Shown: positions 19,201 through 27,595 of the stretch, in pieces
Position numbering within the stretch: the stretch's first letter is position 1
How the letters are laid out: the number at the start of each line of letters is the position of its first letter
DNA from: Actinomycetota bacterium
GTDB taxonomy: Bacteria > Actinomycetota > Acidimicrobiia > Acidimicrobiales > Ilumatobacteraceae
Reading direction: 5' to 3'
Assembly: GCA_030645495.1 (NCBI GenBank)
Contig: JAUSLV010000022.1
Span: forward strand, 1-64,000
DNA length: 64,000 nt
The notes under the pieces: generated by a model
Seen by the model: only the letters and a program-made list of their open reading frames with translations
Told to the model about the DNA's origin: nothing
The model's database searches: none
Position numbers and translations under genes: made by a program

Positions 19201-22200
19201 GGTTGCGGAACGGCCGCAGCGTGATGTCGCCGATCGTTGCCTGGTAGGTGACCGACGTGTTCGTGCTGGCAGCGAGGTTGGGCTGGATCCACGTGATCAG
19301 CCCGGTGCCCGAGTCGTACGCGCCACCATTGGGGATCGGTTCCACCGGCGTGAGGCCGGCCGGCACGTGGTCGGTGATCGTGTACCCGTGCGACGGCAGG
19401 TTGCCCTGGTTGCGCACGGTGATGGTGAACGTGACCGTCTGGTCGTACTGCATGACGGTGTCGTTCACCCGCTTCGTCAAGGCGAGGTCGTAGATGCCGC
19501 TGTTGGTGACGTTCGCGTCGTCGTTGTCGTCGTCGTCGACGGCCGGGTTGCTGACGGCACCACCGGCGTACGAGGTGCCGGTGGTGGTGATGCTCACGTA
19601 CTGGTCGTTCTGCGTGCCCGAGTTGCGGGCCACGTTCGTGTCGGGTGTGGAGTCGCGGTCTGCGACCGTGCCCCATTCGCCACCGCTGTACGACGCTGCG
19701 TCGTCGGCGCTCACCTCGGCCCAGTTGCGCCACGGCGCCGTGGAGAGGTTGTTGTACGGACTGCCGGCGATCCCGGTGACGATGCGCACCTCGACCCAGT
19801 CGCCGGCGGCGATGTTCGGCGCCGAGCACGTCACCGTGTAGCCGTTGACATCGAGCGCACACGCGCCCACCACTTCGGCACCGCCGGAAATGGTGCTGCG
19901 GTACAGACGCGACGACACGTGATCGAGCCCGGTGGGCAGGTTGTCGGTGAACTGCACGCCGGTGGGGCCACCGTTCTCGGCAGGCACGTTGCCCTGGTTG
20001 AACACCCGGAAGCGCCAGGTGATCGTGCTGCCATTGGTGGCGGTGGCGCTGTCGACGATCTTGGCCAGCGCCAAGTCGTACACCAGGTCGCCCGTCACCT
20101 CGGCATAGTCGTTGTCGTCCTCGTCACCGTTGTGCGTGGGCAGGTCGGGGAGGATCGTGTCGGGGATGCCCACCAACGAGGTGATGTCGATCACTTCGTC
20201 GTCCGGGCCGGTGCCCACGCCTGCCCCGTCGTCGAGGCCGACGGTGCCGCCGGGCGTGGAATCCCAGTCGTGCGTGTTGTAGAACGCCGAGGAATCAGAG
20301 GTGATCTCGGCCCAGTTACGGAACGCGCGCAGGCGGATGTCGTTCACCCGCGTGGTGATCGTGATGTCGGTGGAAGCACCGGCGGCCAGCGCGGCCACGT
20401 TCCACGTGAGCGTGGTGGTGGGCGGCGTCACCGCCGGATCGGGCGGCAGGGCCAACGTGCGCGAGTTGGTGGTGGTCGCCGGAGTGGTGGCTGTGACGTA
20501 CATGCCGGCGGGCACCACGTCGGTGACGGTGAACGCGCGCGACGGCACGTTGCCCTGGTTGACCACGCGGATCGTCCAGCTGACCGTGCCGTCGACCGCG
20601 ACCGTGGGAGCCGAGCTGATCTTGGCCAGCGCCAGGTCGTACTCCACGCCGAAGTAGTTGGCCGGGTCGGTGGCGGTGACCGTGCTGGGCACACCCGTCT
20701 TGCCGGTGATCGCCGTGACACCATCGTCGAGCGTGGGGGTGCCCACCACCGTGGCGGTGTTGGTGTACTGGCCCATGATCGCCGTGCTGCTGGCCGTGCA
20801 CGACACGGTTTCGCCACGCGACAGCACGCCGGCCGGTGTGGCGGGATCGCTGGAGGCGGGCCAGTCGCACGACGGCACAGGGTCGGGGGCATTGGCGGTG
20901 TTGACGAGATCGGTGAGCGTCACCGTCTTCAAGTAGGTGTTGCCGGTGTTGACGATGTCGTAGGTCCAGGTGACGGGCGCGTCGCGCTCGATGTACACAC
21001 CGGGCGCGGTCTGGGCGTCGTTGGTGTTGACGTACTTCTTCAGGGTGATCGCCGGGTACGGGATCCAGATGCCGGCGTCCCACGTGGGATCGGTCTCGGG
21101 CACGGCGTTGAGCGCGTCGCCGAGAGTGATCGTGGTGGTGTCGTAGTAGTTGCCGAGCACGAGGTCGTTGCCCGACGGTGCCAGGGGGATGTCGGAGTCG
21201 TCGTCGGTGTTGTCGTTCGTGGCCGCCTGATCCAGCGGGAAGCCGGTGACGTCCTTCGGCGAGGTGTAGCCCAGGCTGTCGGGCATGTAGAAGCGCACGA
21301 AGTAGTCGGTGCCGTACGGCCGGTCGTCGAACATGTACCAACCGTTGGGGTCGGTGAACGTGGTGGCCAGCAGGCCCACACCGTCGTACAACTCGACGCG
21401 GATGTTCGGAATGCCCAGTTCGGTGAGGTCTTGGATGCCGTCGTTGTCGACGTCTTCCCACACCCGGTTGCCGATCGAGTTGATCAACGGCAGCGCAGCG
21501 ACATGGAGGTCGACCTTCGGCGGCTCGGCGCCGAGGCGGCCAGGGTCGGGCAGGCCGTTGCGCTGGTCGGTGGGCACGTGCACGCCGTAGGCGAAGCTGT
21601 TCGACGCCCGCGGGCAGGTGGGGCCGCCTTCGAGGGTCTGCTGGATGCCGTCGTTATTACTGTCGACCCACGCCGCAGCTTGGGTACGAGTGGCATCGAG
21701 AATCGAGTCACCGGGGAAGTTGACGGCATCGGCCGGCACCCACGGGTGCTGCGAGTTGGGGATCGTGCAGGTGTCGAGCAGGTCCCACGGGTCAGCCGAT
21801 TCGTTGGGCGTGTCGTACGTCGGATCGATCACCGGGGTGACCTGGTTGTAGTCGAACGTCAGGCTCTCCCCGATGCCGATGCGGCCCGAGTACTCGAGCA
21901 GGATCGACTTGTAGGTGGACAACGCCAACAGGTTGGGGGTGCTCGTCCAGTTCGGTGCGTCGCAGCCCACCTCCGGCCCCACCACTTCCGGGCGGCACGG
22001 GTTGGACGACGTGGAGTACTTGACCGTCCAGGTGCCAGCCGTGGTTGGGGCCGGCACGGTGATCGGCGACACCAGGTATGGCACGTACTCGGACCCGCGG
22101 CGCGTGTTCACCTGCACGCCACGATCGCCGATGAAGCTGAAGATGTCGACGATCTTCGTCTCCTCCACCTCCACGTTGCCGACGTTCTGCACAGTGAGCC

Positions 22201-24421
22201 GCCAGATGACCTGGCCGCCGGGAGTGGTGGTGCCGGCCTTGTTGAACTCGCGGTCGAGCGCGCCCTTCACCAGCTTCTGCGACTGCAGTTGGGCGATCAC
22301 GGGCACGCGCACGGTGGCCGAGGCGTCGCAGCCGGCCTGCACGCAGTGATCGAAGGGACTGCCGTTCTCGTAGGTGACCACCGCGGTGTTGGTGTAGTCG
22401 CCGGGCAGCGTAGGCCCGGGGGTATCGCCGTAGGCATCGGCCCTGACGTCGTAGGTGATCGTCGGTGCGGCCGCGCCGGGGGCCAAGGTGCCCGTGTACT
22501 GCAGCACGATGAGGGTGCCCGAGCCCGCAGTGTTCGGTGCGGTGGGCGTGCAACCGGCAGGAGTGAGCGTTTCCACCGTCCAGTTGACGCCGGCGATGTT
22601 GCTGACCGTGAGATGATCGCTGTCGGGCACACAGTCGGTGACCTGCGGGTTCACCAACACCTCCGTGGCATCGCTGTCGTTGGCAACCACGACCGAGTAC
22701 GAGACCGTCTGACCCGGCTCGAGCGCGGCGGGCGCCGTCTTGGTGATCGACGGATGCGGCTTGGGGGTGGCCTCCACCTCGACTGACGCGCACGACAAAC
22801 CACGGTTCTGTTCGCCGACCACGCCGTCCTGCAAGCCCGTGAGCCCGACGCAGTTCGGCAGCACCGGGTCGATGGCACTGCCGTCGATGATGCCGACGAG
22901 TTCCAGGCCAGACGTGTTCCAGCCAGGGCCGATCGCCGAGGGAGTGGAACTGAACGTCCAGCGCACGTAGCGAACCCCGGTGAAGTCGATCGGCCCGACG
23001 CCGTGGGTGAGCACCTCGTTGGGGTTGGTGGACACCACCGTCCAGATGCTGTTGTCGGGAGAGGTCTCGATCACGGCGGTGACCGAGCTGTCGCCGGCGC
23101 CGTCCCACGTGCCGGTGTTGATCGTGGTGAGCGTGAACGAGTCGGGCAGCGGCCCATCGGTGAGCGTGGCGGTGGAGAACGGCGCGGCGCCCACCTCGCT
23201 GGTGTTGCTGGCCCCCAGGAAGTAGTGGACCTCGTTGTCGGGGGGGCTGGCATCGACGTAGTAGTTGCCACCGGTGTTCTTCGACGGGGTGAACGTCGTG
23301 ATCGGGCGACGCAGGACGAGCGACGTATCGGCCGGACCGAGCGGCACGTCGAGCCCGACATCCGGGTGACCGACGGCGCTGACCGTGTTGGTCTTCACCG
23401 CATCGAACACGTTCGATGCATCGCCGCCCGCGTCGGCGTTCACGAAGTTGCCGACGACGGTGATCCGCAGGCAACCAGAATCCGGATCGCGCGGCGGCAG
23501 GTTGGTCTCGTCGACCTCCCACGTGAGCGTGCCGCCGGTGCCCAACACCAACGGCCCAGTGGTGCTGGGGGTGCCCGGGGTGGACGACGTGGTCACCGGC
23601 ACGGTGTGGTCGAGTGTGAAGCCCACCGGCAGCGTGTCGGTGACGGTGTACGCCGGATGCAGCGTGGAGTTGGGCTCGGCGCAGATGCTGATCGTGTAGG
23701 TGACCGGATCTGTACCACTTGCCTTCAGCAGTCGGTCGGCGGGGCCCGACTTGGTGAGCCCCGAACTGGGGGTGGTGGCATTGATGTAGCTGGTGGCCGA
23801 CACCGGGGTTCCGTCGGGAGTGCCATCCGGCGTGGGGCCGAGGTCGACCGTGGCGGTGTTGACGACCGTCTGTGGCGTCACCAGCGAGGGCACGATGCCG
23901 AACGGCACGCGCAGCTTGAGGATGATCGCGCCCGAGTCACCGGCACACAGACCCACGTTGGCGCCGTTGCCGTCGGGGGTGCAGTTGGCGCCATCCGGCG
24001 GCGCCGCTGTCCAGGTGGCGACGGCAGTGGGCGTGACACCGCTGACGTTGTCGAACACCCAGTCGTCCTGCGTGAGGAACGTGGCCGACACGAACTCGAG
24101 TTGGTTGGCGTTGCCATAGATGTCGATGAACGTGGGCAGCGTGTCGCGCAGCAGTGAGCCACTGCAGTTGTCGGCCAGGTTGAGGCCCGAGCAGCGGTAG
24201 GAGATGGTGTACGTGAGCACATCGCCAGGAGCGCGCGGGGTAGCCAGGCTGCTGACGGGGTCAACCGTCTTGCCCAGCAACTGCACGGTGCCCTCGGCGA
24301 GCGCGACGGGCGCGGGGAGCGCTGCAGTGGTGACCAGTGTGGTGGCGAGCAGAACACCGGCCAGCAGGGCGCGGAACCCGCGCCGCGGCCTTCCTGCTTC
24401 CTCGAACGTCGAGCCGTTCAT
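16232..24421 (-). CDS. Giant secreted DUF11/SdrD-repeat surface protein, about 2,729 residues
   Basis: A signal peptide (residues 1-42: basic RPRRGFR, hydrophobic ALLAGVLLATTLVTT, cleavage after ALA) leads into several DUF11-like beta domains with TYTIS and VTDTLP motifs. Near residue 980 is an SdrD-B-like domain (VWEDVDNDGIQDLTELGIPN). Residues about 1260-2670 hold eight repeats of about 180 residues, each opening YDLALxK and including NQGxVxS, GL, ITxRPxxNxAEIxxDSA and DEDDADIAD segments. The Asp-rich segments suggest calcium binding. The C-terminus has IPLAGG, a membrane helix (AWAMVLLGAVAALVG) and RRRRLRQI, a layout like a sortase sorting signal or simple anchor. GAGGGG precedes the chosen ATG. 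It is probably an adhesin or stalk; no sortase gene is in the window. Confidence 0.9.
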   Translation of the reverse strand: MNGSTFEEAGRPRRGFRALLAGVLLATTLVTTAALPAPVALAEGTVQLLGKTVDPVSSLATPRAPGDVLTYTISYRCSGLNLADNCSGSLLRDTLPTFIDIYGNANQLEFVSATFLTQDDWVFDNVSGVTPTAVATWTAAPPDGANCTPDGNGANVGLCAGDSGAIILKLRVPFGIVPSLVTPQTVVNTATVDLGPTPDGTPDGTPVSATSYINATTPSSGLTKSGPADRLLKASGTDPVTYTISICAEPNSTLHPAYTVTDTLPVGFTLDHTVPVTTSSTPGTPSTTGPLVLGTGGTLTWEVDETNLPPRDPDSGCLRITVVGNFVNADAGGDASNVFDAVKTNTVSAVGHPDVGLDVPLGPADTSLVLRRPITTFTPSKNTGGNYYVDASPPDNEVHYFLGASNTSEVGAAPFSTATLTDGPLPDSFTLTTINTGTWDGAGDSSVTAVIETSPDNSIWTVVSTNPNEVLTHGVGPIDFTGVRYVRWTFSSTPSAIGPGWNTSGLELVGIIDGSAIDPVLPNCVGLTGLQDGVVGEQNRGLSCASVEVEATPKPHPSITKTAPAALEPGQTVSYSVVVANDSDATEVLVNPQVTDCVPDSDHLTVSNIAGVNWTVETLTPAGCTPTAPNTAGSGTLIVLQYTGTLAPGAAAPTITYDVRADAYGDTPGPTLPGDYTNTAVVTYENGSPFDHCVQAGCDASATVRVPVIAQLQSQKLVKGALDREFNKAGTTTPGGQVIWRLTVQNVGNVEVEETKIVDIFSFIGDRGVQVNTRRGSEYVPYLVSPITVPAPTTAGTWTVKYSTSSNPCRPEVVGPEVGCDAPNWTSTPNLLALSTYKSILLEYSGRIGIGESLTFDYNQVTPVIDPTYDTPNESADPWDLLDTCTIPNSQHPWVPADAVNFPGDSILDATRTQAAAWVDSNNDGIQQTLEGGPTCPRASNSFAYGVHVPTDQRNGLPDPGRLGAEPPKVDLHVAALPLINSIGNRVWEDVDNDGIQDLTELGIPNIRVELYDGVGLLATTFTDPNGWYMFDDRPYGTDYFVRFYMPDSLGYTSPKDVTGFPLDQAATNDNTDDDSDIPLAPSGNDLVLGNYYDTTTITLGDALNAVPETDPTWDAGIWIPYPAITLKKYVNTNDAQTAPGVYIERDAPVTWTYDIVNTGNTYLKTVTLTDLVNTANAPDPVPSCDWPASSDPATPAGVLSRGETVSCTASSTAIMGQYTNTATVVGTPTLDDGVTAITGKTGVPSTVTATDPANYFGVEYDLALAKISSAPTVAVDGTVSWTIRVVNQGNVPSRAFTVTDVVPAGMYVTATTPATTTNSRTLALPPDPAVTPPTTTLTWNVAALAAGASTDITITTRVNDIRLRAFRNWAEITSDSSAFYNTHDWDSTPGGTVGLDDGAGVGTGPDDEVIDITSLVGIPDTILPDLPTHNGDEDDNDYAEVTGDLVYDLALAKIVDSATATNGSTITWRFRVFNQGNVPAENGGPTGVQFTDNLPTGLDHVSSRLYRSTISGGAEVVGACALDVNGYTVTCSAPNIAAGDWVEVRIVTGIAGSPYNNLSTAPWRNWAEVSADDAASYSGGEWGTVADRDSTPDTNVARNSGTQNDQYVSITTTGTSYAGGAVSNPAVDDDDNDDANVTNSGIYDLALTKRVNDTVMQYDQTVTFTITVRNQGNLPSHGYTITDHVPAGLTPVEPIPNGGAYDSGTGLITWIQPNLAASTNTSVTYQATIGDITLRPFRNLAEITADSAVDYGLVDRDSDPAVTENDAADYPAIGAAEGTGIDNLLITEAGSDGAADEDDEDIADVNVDMRYDLALVKVVDATDLALNGPDTGTATFTVTVQNQGTVPSNGFVVTDWVPTGIEPVLLSITDGGVWDSLGRTITWTMPNMNPGVGTLTRSYTVTISDITQRPYRNIAEITADSAADYSTLTQTVTDADSTIDVVPNTTNDGTYPALLSPPGTGIDNLVITDAGNDPNSVADEDDADIADLTYPLVYDLALVKVNDGPAVVQYDATIPFTITVQNQGVVDSNEFTFVDTIPDGLTLVDADGGTVVGNTISWTITNLAPGATDTRTITFTINDITKRPYRNFAEITADSADVYDAPDPAAPPALLVDVEDADSTPGTDPDTAAYPTLLEVPVPGDGIDNVLITEAGTETYGAPAGFEEDDADIADVGVDVVYDLALSKVAGASTMLPSGSVVFTITVVNQGTVASGNYQITDSLPEGMVASAASDGGDVTTPGVVTWDLTASLAPGESRQFTITALISDITKRPFKNIAEISLDSADDYDVGGIDVTAVIDVEDVDSFYDATTDNDNSGSGNGTDGYGTYENPTNDVTATGGAEGPGTGGEDDADVAFVDAPVLYDLALVKTGPAAFDGAGNAVFTISIKNQGNVPSGNYIVRDEVPTGLAVVSVGNGGSAVGGVVTWNLSGLAAGATTSVTLTLRVSDFATRPWVNYAEISLDDADIYDTAGYELVADGDVEDDDSTPNVDMTDDVLVDQIMLPTEQLNDPFTDEDDHDIAPITVTIDYDLALVKVLPGGQSFLLGSNIAFRIDVMNQGNVDSGPVTVVDSIPDGLTFVSADNGGIPADRTVSWDFTNLTPGQIVSLTLVVRMDNIGLSSYINYAEIAADGADQYDTPSNIEDADSAPDADLSNDLLIDTDDVTIDQISGDEDDHDRALLDPAKVISDNLAPPRIPLAGGNAAPFMEAAWAMVLLGAVAALVGRRRRLRQI
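16400..20650 (-). repeat. Eight tandem ~540-bp repeats inside the giant surface protein gene
   Basis: The YDLALxK codons recur near positions 20640, 20075, 19485, 18980, 18430, 17880, 17330 and 16835, giving unit lengths between about 495 and 595 bases. The repeats are diverged at DNA level but keep the same order of motifs. Variable length lies mainly in the Asp/Thr/Gly-rich linker between the DUF11-like domain and the next unit. This is protein-domain duplication, not a mobile or CRISPR repeat. Confidence 0.85.
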
Positions 24422-24465
24422 GGCCGCCCCTCTCTGTGCGCCCAATGAGCGCCACTCAGAGTGAA

Positions 24466-24495
24466 AGTCTAGAGACGGTATTGATCGATCGGCAA
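24466..24495 (-). promoter_or_regulatory. Candidate sigma-70-type promoter of the giant surface protein gene
   Basis: Reading on the minus strand, TTGCCG (24495-24490) and TAGACT (24471-24466) are separated by 18 bases, close to the -35/-10 consensus of housekeeping sigma. Transcription would begin about 38 bases before the ATG at 24421, and the local sequence is more AT-rich than its surroundings. No data confirm activity. Confidence 0.5.
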
Positions 24496-24513
24496 TGAGA
24501 CGACCGGAACGCG

Positions 24514-24723
24514 TCAGCGGCCGATCAGGGCACCGAGCGCGGCGACGGCCACCACCAAGCCGACGGCTGCCATCGCCAGGCTGCGGCTGCGCGGCGCCTG
24601 CTGCAGGTCGCCTTCCTTGCGCGGCGCAGTAGGTGGGCGCACCACCGCCATCAGATTGCCGGCGAACAGCGCGCCGCCCAGGGCGAGCAACAGCCACACG
24701 ATGAGGTCCTTGCCGAGGAACAT
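24514..24723 (-). CDS. Small two-helix membrane protein of unknown function
   Basis: The 69-residue protein has two predicted membrane helices, residues about 6-28 (LIVWLLLALGGALFAGNLMAVV) and about 48-67 (SLAMAAVGLVVAVAALGALI), joined by a basic loop RPPTAPRKEGDLQQAPRSR. The hydropathy pattern and GC-rich third positions support a real gene. It lies 39 bases downstream of dnaB on the same strand, so it may be the last gene of the rpsF-dnaB cluster. I do not recognise a family. Confidence 0.65.
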   Translation of the reverse strand: MFLGKDLIVWLLLALGGALFAGNLMAVVRPPTAPRKEGDLQQAPRSRSLAMAAVGLVVAVAALGALIGR

Positions 24724-24762
24724 GCACCCAGTCTGCCCGGTTGCGTGCCGAGCCCAACCCGC

Positions 24763-27432
24763 CTACACGCTGCGGGCGGCGTTGCCGAATTTGGTGTACT
24801 GGCCGCGGAACACCAGCCGGGCCACGCCGGTGGGGCCGGAACGGTGCTTGGCGATGATCAGCTCGGCACTCGCCTTGTCGGGCGAATCGCGGTTGTACAC
24901 CTCGTCGCGGTACAGGAACATCACCACGTCGGCGTCTTGCTCGAGCGAGCCCGACTCGCGCAGGTCGGCGAGCATCGGGCGCTTGTCGGCGCGGGTTTCA
25001 AGGGTGCGGCTGAGCTGGCTGAGGGCGATGATCGGCACCTCCATTTCACGAGCAAGGATCTTGAGACCACGGCTGATCTCGCTGACCTCGAGCTGGCGGT
25101 TCTCGGCGTAGGCGCCGCCGCTCATCAGCTGCAGGTAGTCGATCATGATCAGTGCCAGGCCGCCGTGGCGAGCCTTCAGCCGCCGTGCCTTGGCGCGGAT
25201 CTCCATCACCGTGACGCGCGGGTTGTCGTCGAGGAACAGCGGCACGCTGTCGATGCGGTTGATCGCGCGGCCGATCTTGGTCCAGTCGCTCTCGGCCAAG
25301 CGGCCGGTACGCAGCTTCTGGGATTCCACCTCGGCCTCGCTCGACAGGATTCGTTGGGTGAGCTCGGCATGGCCCATTTCGAGCGAGAACACCAGCACCG
25401 GTTTGTGCGTGTTCTTGGCCACGTGCGTGGCGATGCCCAGGCCCAGGGCGGTGTTGTGCACGAACAGGTCGGCGGCGACGAAGTTGTGCAGTTCGGGCAC
25501 GGTGAAGTCGATGACGCGGTCGTTGCCAGCGGCGGTGATCGCCGTGATGCGGTCCCACGTGACGGCAAGTGACGCCCACCAGCGCAGGCGATCATCGTCG
25601 AGCACCTCGGCCAGCAACCCGATCGTCTCTCGCCGCGGTGAACGTCGGTACGCGTGCCAGTTGTGCGAGCGCGGCTTGCCGGCTGCCTCGTTGATCGAGG
25701 CCCACGAACGCTCGCCCTTGGCCTTGATCACGTCGTCCCACACCTCCTTCGGGAGCGTGTCGATCGTGTACTGCCCGGCGGGAGTCGCGGCCGCCTTCGC
25801 AGCGACGCGATCAACGGCTTCCTGCTTGCCGAGGATGCCGATCTCGCGGCAGAACATGGCCAGCGATGCGCCATCCATGATCTCGACCTCGAACGCTCGG
25901 CGACGTGTGCCCTTGTAGGCGATCCAGCGTGTGCGTCGCTTCGAGCGGATGCCGAACCGCAGCAGCAGGTGCATGACATCGAGCGACAACTGCTCGCTGA
26001 CGGTGGCATAGCCGATGCGCGCGTAGCCGGCCGTGGCGACCCACGCGGTGCCGTCGGTGGCGAACAGGCGATGGAGGAAGCGCACCACTTGGTGGCGAGG
26101 CGCAGTGAACACTGCCGCAGGCACCCGCTTGTCGTGTGCCGAACAGCCCCACATGCCGTGACGACGGAGCATCTCGGTGACCGGATTGGGACGGCCACCG
26201 GTGCGGCCGGCGGAGATGCGCCAGGTGGTCGCCGCACCGGCGGGAGCATTGAATACGAGATCCGTGCCGAGCGCGTGCGCCGCCGCCTGGGCCACCTCGA
26301 ACACTTCGTCGTTCGCCGAGGTGAGCGCCGGTGTGGCAGCACCTGGACCGATGGAACCATCGCCGATCAGTAGCGCGAGCAGATCGAGTTCGGCGTCGGA
26401 CATCTCCGTGGTGCCGAACACGGGCAACACCGACGGGGCCGCGATGAAGTCGCCCACCGTCAGTTGCTCGAGCGGACGCCAGCCATGTTGCGACAGCAAC
26501 GGGTGCGAGGCGGTGACACGGATACGACGGCCAGCTCGCGTCTCCACGAGGAACACCGGCTTCACACCATCGTCGAGGAGGTGGCTGGCCTCGGCCTCGA
26601 CCAGCGAGCCGTCGTCGGCCAAGGAGATCAGTGGTACCGACGGCGAACCGAACGCACCGTCGAACACGTCGGCAGCGGTCTGCACGGCCCCGGTGCGCGG
26701 GTTCACCATCGGCGTGTCCCACGCGACGCACTTTCCCATCGCGGGCCTGGCACCGATGATGTTGAGCGTGCTGGGCTGCAGGCCCGACAGCAGCTCGTCG
26801 AGATCGTTGTAGCCGGTGGCGGTGCCGGTGATGGTGTCGCCGCGCTCGAACGTTTCCTGCAGCTTGTCCATCGCCATCGGCAGCAGGTCGGCCAACTGGC
26901 GGGTGCTGTCGATCACGCGGTCTTCGGCAACTTCGAACACTTTGGTCTCGGCCTCGTCGAGCGCCTTGGTGACGTCGTCGGGCTCCATGTAGGCCAGCTC
27001 GGTGATCTCGCCGGCCACGCTGATCAGCCGCCGCAACATCGCCGTGTCCTGCACGATCTTGGCGTAGCGACTGGCGTTGGAGATCGCCGGCGTGGCGTTC
27101 TGCAGCTCGAGCAGCGCCTGGGCGCCACCGATCTCGTCGAGCAGGCCGTTGCGGCGCAGCTCGTCGGACACCGTGACGATGTCGACCGGTTGGCCACCGG
27201 CCATCAGCCCGCGGATCGCGGAGTAGATGTGTTGGTGCGACGGCTTGTAGAAGTGCTCGACGTACACGCCCAGCTCGGCCACCTGACCCACCACGTCGCG
27301 CGACAACAGCAGCGCGCCCAGCAGGCTCTCTTCGGCGTCGAGGTTGTGCGGTGGCACGCGACCTTCGGGGCGCCGGGGCGTGGTGCGACCCGACTCGCGG
27401 GAGTTGTTCGAATCTCGTCGGGCGTCGCTCAT
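24763..27432 (-). CDS. dnaB: Replicative DNA helicase DnaB, interrupted by an intein
   Basis: The precursor is 889 residues; removing the 426-residue intein leaves 463, the normal DnaB length. The N-terminal domain (PHNLDAEESLLGALLLS, about residues 25-130) binds primase and forms the hexamer collar. The RecA-like motor has the P-loop NIIGARPAMGK|T with the intein inserted between Lys234 and Thr. Downstream are VFSLEMGHAELTQRI (motif H1a), MIDYLQLMSG (Walker B), SQLSRTLETR and ESGSLEQDADVVMFLYRDE. The ATG at 27432 has AAGG about seven bases upstream; an upstream in-frame start would add eight residues. It lies downstream of rplI. DnaA-box-like sites lie upstream (27460-27571). Confidence 0.96.
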   Translation of the reverse strand: MSDARRDSNNSRESGRTTPRRPEGRVPPHNLDAEESLLGALLLSRDVVGQVAELGVYVEHFYKPSHQHIYSAIRGLMAGGQPVDIVTVSDELRRNGLLDEIGGAQALLELQNATPAISNASRYAKIVQDTAMLRRLISVAGEITELAYMEPDDVTKALDEAETKVFEVAEDRVIDSTRQLADLLPMAMDKLQETFERGDTITGTATGYNDLDELLSGLQPSTLNIIGARPAMGKCVAWDTPMVNPRTGAVQTAADVFDGAFGSPSVPLISLADDGSLVEAEASHLLDDGVKPVFLVETRAGRRIRVTASHPLLSQHGWRPLEQLTVGDFIAAPSVLPVFGTTEMSDAELDLLALLIGDGSIGPGAATPALTSANDEVFEVAQAAAHALGTDLVFNAPAGAATTWRISAGRTGGRPNPVTEMLRRHGMWGCSAHDKRVPAAVFTAPRHQVVRFLHRLFATDGTAWVATAGYARIGYATVSEQLSLDVMHLLLRFGIRSKRRTRWIAYKGTRRRAFEVEIMDGASLAMFCREIGILGKQEAVDRVAAKAAATPAGQYTIDTLPKEVWDDVIKAKGERSWASINEAAGKPRSHNWHAYRRSPRRETIGLLAEVLDDDRLRWWASLAVTWDRITAITAAGNDRVIDFTVPELHNFVAADLFVHNTALGLGIATHVAKNTHKPVLVFSLEMGHAELTQRILSSEAEVESQKLRTGRLAESDWTKIGRAINRIDSVPLFLDDNPRVTVMEIRAKARRLKARHGGLALIMIDYLQLMSGGAYAENRQLEVSEISRGLKILAREMEVPIIALSQLSRTLETRADKRPMLADLRESGSLEQDADVVMFLYRDEVYNRDSPDKASAELIIAKHRSGPTGVARLVFRGQYTKFGNAARSV
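25453..26730 (-). mobile_element. DnaB intein with LAGLIDADG homing-endonuclease domain
   Basis: The intein is 426 residues, from Cys1 (CVAWDTPMVNP, codon 26730-26728) to the terminal Asn (codon 25455-25453), with Thr as the +1 extein residue. Splicing blocks are visible: the N-terminal CVAWDTP block, a TxxH block (RIRVTASHPLL), and the C-terminal VIDFTVPELHNFVAADLFVHN region, which ends in HN. The middle carries two LAGLIDADG-like helices, around LLALLIGDGSI and RLFATDGTAWV, indicating a homing endonuclease. The insertion point is inside the Walker A motif, a known DnaB intein site, so the helicase is inactive until splicing occurs. Confidence 0.95.
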
Positions 27433-27459
27433 GTGACTGCCACCTTGCCCCACCACGTC

Positions 27460-27571
27460 TGTGGATCGCTAGTGGGTCTTCGTTGTGGATTGGCTGTGGA
27501 TAACTGTGAACAGTGAGGGACAGCACAGCCCCGGCGGCGACCGCGCGCGGCACCACCGGGGCTGTGGACAA
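27460..27571 (-). promoter_or_regulatory. Cluster of four DnaA-box-like sites upstream of dnaB
   Basis: In the 163-base gap between rplI and dnaB, TGTGGATAA at 27495-27503 is a perfect DnaA box (TTATCCACA on the minus strand). TGTGGATCG (27460-27468), TGTGGATTG (27484-27492) and TGTGGACAA (27563-27571) are near matches. All have the same orientation, and the first three are spaced 24 and 11 bases apart, close to multiples of 12. DnaA could regulate dnaB here or be titrated. Confidence 0.6.
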
Positions 27572-27595
27572 CCCTGTGAGGATCGTGAGCTGGAA

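Noticed and set aside
16400-20650. Regular repeats of about 540 bases that could suggest a CRISPR or mobile array
   Set aside because: The units are far too long and are in-frame protein domains with conserved amino-acid motifs, not identical short repeats with spacers.
16403-22786. A reading frame of more than 2,100 codons on the plus strand opposite the giant repeat protein
   Set aside because: It is an antisense shadow created by GC-rich third positions. It has no recognisable domain or sensible start, while the minus strand has a signal peptide, domains and an anchor.
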